In this document: positions 26,940 to 33,752 of the stretch, one piece after another | How positions within the stretch are numbered: position 1 is the stretch's first letter | How the letters are laid out: every line of letters starts with the position of its first letter | Assembly (NCBI RefSeq): GCF_022569295.1 | Contig: NZ_JAKFIA010000002.1 | Coordinates: 498,501-562,500 of the forward strand | Origin: Pedomonas mirosovicensis | GTDB taxonomy: Bacteria > Pseudomonadota > Alphaproteobacteria > Sphingomonadales > Sphingomonadaceae | Length of the DNA: 64,000 nucleotides | Reading direction: 5' to 3' | Position numbers and translations under genes: made by a program | The notes under the pieces: model-generated | Databases searched by the model: none | Told to the model about the DNA's origin: nothing | What the model saw: only the letters and a program-made list of their open reading frames with translations

Positions 26940-28378
26940 GTGGGACGTAAACTGTGGGGGCCGCTCAAGCCGCTCGACCCTGTTGGGGCGCTTGGGCAGG
27001 GGCATACGCTTAAAAAACCCTGAGCTGGCCGCACCTGATTGCGTTGGGCATTGGGGCAATTGTTGGTACGGGAATTTACACGCTGACCGGCGTCGGCGCG
27101 GACCGGGCGGGTCCTGCCGTGCTGCTGGCCTTTGCCATTGCGGGCGCGGTGTGCGCCTGCGCGGCGCTGGCCTATGCGGAAATGGCGACGCTGATTCCAA
27201 CGGCGGGCAGCGCCTATACCTATACCTACTCCGTCATCGGCGAAGGCGTGGCCTGGGTCGTGGGCTGGAGCCTTATCCTTGAATATTCGCTAGCATGCAG
27301 CACGGTGGCGGTGGGCTGGGCGGCTTACCTCGTCGGCTGGCTCCAGAGCGTTGGCGTCGAGCTGCCGCACTTCCTGTTGGCAGGGCCCCATGCCGGGGGC
27401 CTCATCAACCTGCCGGCGGTTCTTGTGGCCCTTTCCATCGCCGGCCTTCTGATGGCGGGCACGCGCGAAAGCGCCACGTTCAACATCATCCTGGTCATCA
27501 TCAAGATCAGTGCGCTGGCCGCGTTCGTGTTCATGGCCCTGCCTGCCTTCAACGGCGAGAACATGACGCCGTTCATGCCCTACGGCTTCGGCAGCGAGGC
27601 CGATGCGGGCGGCACCACCCGCGGCGTCATGGCGGCGGCAGCCATCGTGTTCTTCGCCTTCTACGGCTTCGATGCCGTGGCGACCTCCGCCGAGGAAGCC
27701 AAGAACCCGGGCCGGGACCTGACCATCGGCATCGTCGGCTCGATGGCCGCCTGCGTCATCATCTACATGCTCGTGGCCCTGTCGGCCATCGGCGCCGTCC
27801 ACTACACCGAGGTGGCCAAGTCGTCCGAGCCGCTGGCGTTCGTGCTCCGCTCGCTCGACCATCCATTCGCCGCCTGGGCGGTTGGAATGGCCGCGCTCGT
27901 CGCGCTGCCGTCGGTTATCCTCGTCATGATGTATGGCCAGAGCCGCATCTTCTTCGTGATGGCGCGCGACGGCCTCCTGCCGCGCAAGCTCAGCGAAGTG
28001 TCGCCGCGCACCGGCTCGCCGCTGCTCATCACCGGCATCACCGGTGTGTTCGTGGCGGCCGTGGCCGGCTTCTTCCGGCTTGATGAAATCGCTGAACTCG
28101 CCAACGCCGGCACGCTGATCGCCTTCATTGCCGTGGCGGCCAGCATGATGGTCCTGCGCGCCAAGCGCCCGGACCTGAAGCGCGTGTTCAGCTGCCCGCA
28201 GCCCTATGTGGTCGGCACGCTGGCCATTGTCGGCTGCCTCTACCTGCTGTTCAGCCTGCCGGACAAGACGCTGGTGCGCTTCTTCGCCTGGAACGTGCTC
28301 GGCGTGATTGTCTACATTCTCTATGGCCGGCGCCGCAGCGTCGTCTCGCAGGCAAAGCCGGCGGAGACGGTTCAGTAA
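26940..28378 (+). CDS. APC-family amino acid permease, apparent frameshift near the N-terminus
   Basis: Expected about 479 residues and 12 membrane helices. From 27044 onward the frame is intact and clearly a cationic-amino-acid-transporter-type APC protein ('IGAIVGTGIYTLTGVGADRAGP', 'GFDAVATSAEEAKNPGRDL', 'YGQSRIFFVMARDGLLP'). The N-terminus lies in a different frame: GTG at 26940 (AAGGGG upstream) reads VGRKLWGPLKPLDPVGALG, then HTLKKP and stops at 27020. Adding one A to the six-A run at 27012-27017 would join the two as 'HTLKKTLSWPHLIALGIGA', exactly as in relatives. So this is either a real one-base deletion, a sequencing error in a homopolymer, or slippage. A TTG at 27044 could start a truncated protein lacking most of the first helix. 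Likely substrate: proline or hydroxyproline, by context. Confidence 0.8.
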
Positions 28379-28406
28379 GCGAACCCGATACTGCGAAACA
28401 AAAAGG

Positions 28407-28434
28407 GGCGGTCACTTCGGTGGCCGCCTTTTTT
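28407..28434 (+). terminator. Intrinsic terminator of the APC permease gene
   Basis: Stem GGCGGTCAC (28407-28415), TTCG loop, GTGGCCGCC (28420-28428) with one G-U pair, followed by six T. It lies 29 bases past the permease stop codon. Confidence 0.9.
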
Positions 28435-28654
28435 GTGTGTGGTTGATTTTTCTTCGCAGAAGGCCCCTCTCTTTGATGCGCCTTCGCGCACGGGCGCCCC
28501 TCTGCACTCCCGTTCTTTCTTCCGGCCGCGCCCTTCATCGGCTGTGGGGGCAACTGAATTCAGACTGCACGCCGGTTTGACCGGGTGCGCCCCTTAAAAA
28601 AACGAAGGGGGGTCTTAAGGGGGCAGACCCCCTTGGCTGGCCCTTTTCAAAATC
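28435..28654. other. Spacer between two facing terminators, with a G-rich hairpin
   Basis: About 220 bases with no supportable gene. A hairpin of GGGGGTCT (28608-28615) with AGACCCCC (28625-28632) lies between the two terminators; it has no T-run on the plus strand but four T about 10 bases on, and may be an extra termination or RNA-stability element. Confidence 0.35.
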
Positions 28655-28682
28655 AAAAAAAAGCGGCCACCGAAGTGGCCGC
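28655..28682 (-). terminator. Intrinsic terminator of the amidohydrolase gene
   Basis: On the minus strand: GCGGCCAC, TTCG loop, GTGGCCGC (28663-28682), then eight T (28655-28662 read as A on the plus strand). Its stem and loop are nearly the same sequence as the facing permease terminator. Confidence 0.9.
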
Positions 28683-28712
28683 CCGTTTGTGCATGTTGCA
28701 AGGTGGCGATGG

Positions 28713-30359
28713 TCAGCGGGTGGTATCCACCGCCTCGATCACCATTGGCCCCGGCGGGATGTGCCGTTCCGCCTTTTCCTTGGCCACCATCTCCCGGATC
28801 TCGGCGCGGAGCTTGCGGGCATCGTAGATGATGCCGTCCTTCACCGTGTAGGAAATGCCGCCGACCCGTTCGACCTTGCCGGTCTTGTCGTTGAGCTTGA
28901 GCGTGCCGGTGCCGAACAGCAGCTTCAGGTTGGCGAGCGGGTTGCCCTTCACGATCACGAGGTCGGCCTTGCGCCCGGCGCGGATGGTGCCGATGTCATT
29001 TTCATGGCCGAGCACCTTGGCGCCCACCTGGGTGGCGGCGTGGATCACCTCCAGCGGGCTGAACCCGGCTTCACGCAGCAACTCCAGTTCCTGGGTGTAG
29101 CCGAAGCCATAGAGGTTGTAGATGTAGCCGCTGTCGCTGCCGACGCTGACAAGGCCGCCGCGGTTCTTGTACTCGTTCACGAACTTCATCCAGAGACGGT
29201 AGTTTTCCTTCCACGCCATCTCCTTCTCGGTCGTCCAGTCGAACCAGTAGGAGCCGTGGTTCACCCGGCTCGGGCGATACCAGTCCCACAGGCTCGGCAT
29301 CGTATATTCATCGTGCCAGGCGGCACGGCTCATCCGCATGAAGTCGCGGCTGGTGAGATAAGCGGTGAAGGTGGGGCTGAGGGCGAAGTTGCGCTTCAGG
29401 AGCGTGTCCATCACCTCGTTCCAGCGCTTGGTGCCGGGCCTGGCGGTCTGCTTCCACAGGCGCCCGGCCTCGGCAAAGCGCATCTCCTCGTCGTTGTTCA
29501 CAAAGTCGACCGGGAAGTCCTGAATGGTGCGGTCAGTGAACATGGCCTCGGGCAGGCCGTACCAGTGCTCCATGGAATCAAGGCCGTGGGCCGAGGTTTC
29601 CAGCACGTTGGCGTAGGAGACCATCTGCTGGGAATGGTGCATGGTGGTCTTGAGGCCAACCTTTTCCGCCTCGTCGAGGGCGGCGTACAGCACGTCCTCG
29701 GCGACGCCGCCGATGAACTTGATGCCGTCCGCGCCCCGGCGCTTGGCCTCGCGCACGGCAAGGCGCGCGGTTTCGGGATCGTTGACCGGCTTGTCGAGGA
29801 TCTTGTGGAAGAAGGGATAGACATCGAGGCGCGGGGCCACGATCTCGTTGCGTGCGCTGCGCTGCTTGATGTCCACCAGCCACTCGATGGGCCGGCTGCT
29901 GCCCAGTTCGCGCGCGGAGGTGATGCCGCTGGCCAGCCACAGTTTCAAAATGTAATCGGACGGCACGTGCTGCCCGTCCGCAAGACTGTGCAGGTGAACG
30001 TGGGTGTCGACGAACCCCGGCAGCACATAGTAGCCGGTCAGGTCCATCTCATAGTCGCCCTTGGGCGCGCGAAGGGACTCATCGATCGCGCCAGGCGCGC
30101 CGATCGTGCGGATTTCCGCAATCCTGTCGCCGGAAATGACGATATCGACCGGCCCCTGGGCCGGCGCGCCGGTGCCATCCACGTAGGTGACGTTCCGCAG
30201 CACGATCCGCTTGTAAGGACCGACGCCCTGGCTGCGTTGCGGAATGGGATCGGCAACCGAGCCGGTTGCTGGCTGGGCGGCCAGCGCCGTGGCCGGCATC
30301 ATTGCCGCCACGCCGAGGCCGAGCAGCGACCCGAGCAGTGTTTTGCTAAGCAGTTTCAT
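28713..30359 (-). CDS. Exported amidohydrolase-superfamily enzyme, candidate Xaa-Pro dipeptidase
   Basis: 548 residues with a Sec signal (LLGLGVAAMMPATALAAQP) and GGGGGAG ahead of the ATG. The metal-site residues of an amidohydrolase are visible: HxH in 'GFVDTHVHLHSL', a carboxylated-Lys candidate in 'ADGIKFIGG', His in 'TTMHHSQQM', His in 'SMEHWYG' and Asp in 'SVGSDSGYIY'. The outer strand 'HENDIGTIRAGRKADLVIV' is typical of imidazolonepropionase-like members, among which characterised enzymes hydrolyse Xaa-Pro or Xaa-Arg/Lys dipeptides. It lies directly downstream of the TonB receptor on the same strand, separated by a strong terminator, so it is expressed by read-through. Context favours a periplasmic prolidase; the substrate is not proven. 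Confidence 0.83.
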   Translation of the reverse strand: MKLLSKTLLGSLLGLGVAAMMPATALAAQPATGSVADPIPQRSQGVGPYKRIVLRNVTYVDGTGAPAQGPVDIVISGDRIAEIRTIGAPGAIDESLRAPKGDYEMDLTGYYVLPGFVDTHVHLHSLADGQHVPSDYILKLWLASGITSARELGSSRPIEWLVDIKQRSARNEIVAPRLDVYPFFHKILDKPVNDPETARLAVREAKRRGADGIKFIGGVAEDVLYAALDEAEKVGLKTTMHHSQQMVSYANVLETSAHGLDSMEHWYGLPEAMFTDRTIQDFPVDFVNNDEEMRFAEAGRLWKQTARPGTKRWNEVMDTLLKRNFALSPTFTAYLTSRDFMRMSRAAWHDEYTMPSLWDWYRPSRVNHGSYWFDWTTEKEMAWKENYRLWMKFVNEYKNRGGLVSVGSDSGYIYNLYGFGYTQELELLREAGFSPLEVIHAATQVGAKVLGHENDIGTIRAGRKADLVIVKGNPLANLKLLFGTGTLKLNDKTGKVERVGGISYTVKDGIIYDARKLRAEIREMVAKEKAERHIPPGPMVIEAVDTTR

Positions 30360-30377
30360 TTCCGGTTTTCTCCCCCG

Positions 30378-30414
30378 AAAAAAATGCGCCGCTGAGCGGG
30401 TGCTCAGCGGCGCA
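30378..30414 (-). terminator. Strong terminator between the TonB receptor and amidohydrolase
   Basis: Minus strand: a perfect 13-bp stem, TGCGCCGCTGAGC with GCTCAGCGGCGCA (30385-30397 and 30402-30414), four-base loop, then seven T (A on plus strand, 30378-30384). It lies inside the presumed operon, between the receptor stop (30446) and the amidohydrolase start (30359), and would set a high receptor to low enzyme ratio. Confidence 0.88.
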
Positions 30415-30445
30415 GGTTGGAAACGAATTTTTATGACCCTTTTTC

Positions 30446-33355
30446 TTAGAACCGCGCCCGGGCGCCGACGAAGAACCGGCGGCCGATCACGTCATAGAGC
30501 GACGGGTCGGTGTTGGCGTCGCCGGCAAGGGCCGTGCCCATGATCGGCGGCTTGTTGTTGAACAGGTTGTCGATACCGCCGTACAGCTGCAGGCCGTCGG
30601 TGACGTCGTAGGACACCGAGGTATCGAAGTACCACTGGGCCGAGGTCTTCTCGACCGGCGAGGTCACGCCTTCATACAGCTTCAGACCGCCGATCATCCG
30701 ACCCTGGAGGCGCCAGTTGAGCGGGCCCGAGGTGTAGGTGGCGCCCAGCAGCAGCTTGAAGTCCGGAACGGCGAAGATGCCGATGCCGGTGCAGCCGCCG
30801 CCCATCTTGCCGGCGCAGTCCACAGCTTCCTGGCCAGCCAGGACCTGGGTCGAGCGCTCGAACAGCCAGCTGGCAACCGCCTGCAGCGACACGGAGGCGA
30901 GGTCATCGCCCAGCGCCAGCGCTTCCGGCAGATCGAAGCGGTAGTCGGTCTGGACGTCCAGACCCTCGACCTTCAGCGAACCGATGTTCTTCAGCTGCGT
31001 CGACACATAGTCCAGCTGGCCGCTGGCCAGGCGGTGGATCGACTTGCAGGTCTCGGAGTTCGGATCGAGCGTCGAGAAGCAGTCAGCCAGCGTCTGGTTG
31101 CCGTTGATGCTCGTGATGGCGTCGTCCACCTTCACCTTGAAGTAATCGATGGTGAAGTTGAGGCCCGGAACCACCGGCGGAGAAATCACAGCGCCGACCG
31201 TGATGGTCTTGGACTTCTCTTCCTTCAGGTTCGGGTTGCCGCCGCCCTCGACGGTGTAGCCGAGAGTCGCCTGGGTGAAGCTGTCAAGGTCAGCCGCCGG
31301 GACGCCCTGGGCAACGCACATCTGCTGCTGCGCGGCCGTCGGGTTCTGGTCCGCAGCGCACGGATCGCTGCCCGAGTTGAAGCCGCGGCTGATCGAGGAG
31401 TACAGCTCGTTCAGGGTTGGGGCGCGGATGGCGCTGTTGTAGGCCGTCCGCAGACGGATCCAGTCAACCGGCGCATACTCGCCGCCAACCTTCCAGGTGA
31501 AGACGCTGCCGACCGACGAGTAGTCGCCGTAGCGGGCCGCGGCTTCGATCGCCAGCGTGTCGGCGAAGGGCATGGCGTCCAGCAGCGGAATCCGCATTTC
31601 GCCGAACACTTCCTTCAGGTCGACATCGCCGCCCATCGGACGCAGGGAGACCGGACCGTACTCGTTGCCCAGGTCCATGGCGCTCGGGCTGAAGTCGTAC
31701 TTGTCCTTGCGGTACTCGACGCCCAGTGCCACGGCCAGCGGACCAGCCGGCAGCTCGATCGGCGCGCCGCTGATGGAGGCGCCGGCCACCTGACGCTCGA
31801 ACACCTCGGTGTGGGCGCGGGTCGGGGTCAGGTAAGCGCCGGCTTCCTCGCTGATGGAGCCGAGGCCGAAGATGTTCACCGGCACGCAGCCCAGGGTGTT
31901 CACCCGGCACACCACGTTGCCGTTGGCATCCACGATCGAGTCGAGGCCGAGGCTCAGACGGGTCTGAGAGATCTGGCCCTCGATGCGGGTGTCGGTGCGG
32001 TTGCGCTGGTACTGGTAGAAAGCGTCCCAGTTCCAGTCGGTGCTGCCCACCGAGAAGTCGCCGCGCAGGCCGCCCGTCAGGTTGAAGGACGTGCGCTCGT
32101 AGGAGTAGTAGCGCGTGCCCAGCTCGTCGGCGCGACGGCCGGCGCCCTCGATCGCGGCGGTGCCGTCACCGTCCGGATCAAAGATCGCGGCGTTGTCGAC
32201 GAAGAACTGACGCAGCGAAGCCGGCAGGCTGGCGCTGGTGGCGTAGTTCGGCAGCAAGAGGGTGGAGGAGGCCGCACCCGGCGTCAGCGGGGTGAAGCTG
32301 TCCGGAGCCTGCTGGTAGGAGTTCGTCGTGTTGACGAAGTACAGCTCGGCATAGGCCTGGATGTGGTCCGTGAGGTCGTACTTGCCGAGCGCCGAAACCT
32401 GGGTCCGCTCCATCGGACGCTGCAGGTAGTTGTCGGACGCATAGTTATAGGCGTCCTGCGGCTGGCAGTACGGCATCACTGCGGCGTTCTCGCCGAAGCG
32501 GATACCGGTGATGGAGGTGCACTCGCCGTTCGGGGTCAGATCGACGCCGACCAGGCTGTCGCGCTGGGATTCGCTCAGCGGAATGCGGGTGCCGGGAATG
32601 CTGCCCGAACCGCCCGGCATCAGCTGGCCGTTGACCGTGTCCAGCGGAACGCGGGAGAAATCGCGGGCCGCCTGCATCACCTCGTCGCGCTTGGTGTAGG
32701 AGGCGGAGACCACCACGTTGCCGCGGTCATCGGCGAAGTTCGAGCCGAAGGTCACGTCGAACTTGTGGGCAGCGCCGTCGCCCTCGAAGGTTTCGCCGTA
32801 CTGGTAGCTGGTCTCGAGGCCCTCGAAATCGTCCTTCAGGACGAAGTTGATGGCGCCGGCAATGGCGTCGGAACCATAGACCGCGGACGCGCCGCCGGTG
32901 ATGATGTCAACGCGCTCGACCAGGGCGTCGGGGATCGTCGCCAGGTCGACCGAGCCATCGGAGTTGGCCGGCATGAAGCGGCGGCCGTTGACCAGCACGA
33001 GGGTACGGGTCGCGCCAAGGCCGCGCAGGTTCGCGGTCAGAACGCCCGCGTCGCCGCCGTTGTTGACGCTGGAGGTGTTGCCCGCCGCCAGCTGGGGAAA
33101 CTCGTTCATCGTGTTTTCGATGGTGACGTTGCCGGACATGGCAATGTCATCAGCGCCGACCACCGTCAGGGGGCTCGGGGCGGTCAGGTCGGTCCGCACC
33201 AGGCGCGAACCGGTCACAACGATGGCTTCCATCTCGGTCGTTGCGTCCTGCGCCATGGCCGAGGCCGAGGCGAGCATCGCAGCGCCGCACAGCAGCGTCG
33301 ACGCCAGAAGGCGCGTCCGCTGTTGCGTCCGTTTCTCGTCAGAAACTTTATGCAT
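30446..33355 (-). CDS. TonB-dependent receptor, large proteobacterial type
   Basis: 969 residues. Sec signal ending ASASAMAQDA, then a TonB-box/plug start 'MEAIVVTGSRLVRTDL', plug motifs 'RGLGATRTLVLVNGRRFMP', 'PDALVERVDIITGGASAVYG' and 'AGAINFVL', and a long barrel with 'RTAYNSAIRAPTLNELY' and 'NPNLKEEKSKTITVGAVISP', ending in 'GRRFFVGARARF' with C-terminal Phe. This class in sphingomonads, caulobacters and xanthomonads takes up oligosaccharides or peptides rather than siderophores. AAGGGAGAAG precedes ATG 33355. Its promoter carries the shared operator, so the cargo is probably the same (hydroxyproline-containing, perhaps arabinosylated) peptide handled by the locus; this is inference. Confidence 0.92.
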   Translation of the reverse strand: MHKVSDEKRTQQRTRLLASTLLCGAAMLASASAMAQDATTEMEAIVVTGSRLVRTDLTAPSPLTVVGADDIAMSGNVTIENTMNEFPQLAAGNTSSVNNGGDAGVLTANLRGLGATRTLVLVNGRRFMPANSDGSVDLATIPDALVERVDIITGGASAVYGSDAIAGAINFVLKDDFEGLETSYQYGETFEGDGAAHKFDVTFGSNFADDRGNVVVSASYTKRDEVMQAARDFSRVPLDTVNGQLMPGGSGSIPGTRIPLSESQRDSLVGVDLTPNGECTSITGIRFGENAAVMPYCQPQDAYNYASDNYLQRPMERTQVSALGKYDLTDHIQAYAELYFVNTTNSYQQAPDSFTPLTPGAASSTLLLPNYATSASLPASLRQFFVDNAAIFDPDGDGTAAIEGAGRRADELGTRYYSYERTSFNLTGGLRGDFSVGSTDWNWDAFYQYQRNRTDTRIEGQISQTRLSLGLDSIVDANGNVVCRVNTLGCVPVNIFGLGSISEEAGAYLTPTRAHTEVFERQVAGASISGAPIELPAGPLAVALGVEYRKDKYDFSPSAMDLGNEYGPVSLRPMGGDVDLKEVFGEMRIPLLDAMPFADTLAIEAAARYGDYSSVGSVFTWKVGGEYAPVDWIRLRTAYNSAIRAPTLNELYSSISRGFNSGSDPCAADQNPTAAQQQMCVAQGVPAADLDSFTQATLGYTVEGGGNPNLKEEKSKTITVGAVISPPVVPGLNFTIDYFKVKVDDAITSINGNQTLADCFSTLDPNSETCKSIHRLASGQLDYVSTQLKNIGSLKVEGLDVQTDYRFDLPEALALGDDLASVSLQAVASWLFERSTQVLAGQEAVDCAGKMGGGCTGIGIFAVPDFKLLLGATYTSGPLNWRLQGRMIGGLKLYEGVTSPVEKTSAQWYFDTSVSYDVTDGLQLYGGIDNLFNNKPPIMGTALAGDANTDPSLYDVIGRRFFVGARARF

Positions 33356-33536
33356 TTACTTCTCCCTTGGGTACGCAACCGAATACTTTCGGCTCAACGT
33401 CATTCCGCGCCTGTATCAGGAAACGCGCTGGGGAGAGATGACGCCGCCGCGCAGAGACTGCATCGGCTTCGCCAGCTCTGGCTGGTATCACCATGTTCGG
33501 ATTGAAAAAATGGAAGTAATCCGCCCCCACGAATAA

Positions 33537-33576
33537 CGTATACTGGATACCGTATTCATTGAGGGTTCAGAGTCAA
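33537..33576 (-). promoter_or_regulatory. Promoter and operator of the TonB receptor operon
   Basis: Operator CGTAT-ACTGG-ATACC at 33537-33551 (9 of 10 consensus arm bases). On the minus strand TTGACT (33571-33576) lies 19 bases upstream of the operator, the same geometry as at the GH127 and DUF885 promoters. The -10 must fall at or in the operator. The leader of about 170 bases to the receptor start (33356-33536) shows no other feature. Confidence 0.6.
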
Positions 33577-33697
33577 GGCGCGGTTATAGCAGCTATGCGC
33601 CTGGAGTGTGGGTGTGGCAATTCAGTAACAGGGACGTCACGACCCCGCCGCGCCAGCCATGCCTGGCCATAATCGGCCCCTGCTTGCCTGTCACGCA

Positions 33698-33728
33698 AGA
33701 AAAAAGGGCGGGCCTCGGGCCCGCCCTT
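33698..33728 (-). terminator. Intrinsic terminator of the arabinofuranosidase gene
   Basis: Minus strand: AAGGGCGGGC, short loop, GCCCGCCCTT (33704-33713 and 33719-33728), then a T-run (33698-33705 read as A on the plus strand). It sits 24 bases past the stop codon and isolates this gene from the TonB receptor downstream. Confidence 0.88.
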
Positions 33729-33752
33729 CGTACGCCTTACTCTACTCGCACA

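Noticed and set aside
27009..27022. Programmed -1 ribosomal frameshifting in the permease
   Set aside because: The A-run is not in the phase of a classical slippery heptamer and no downstream stem is obvious; a plain indel or sequencing error is simpler.
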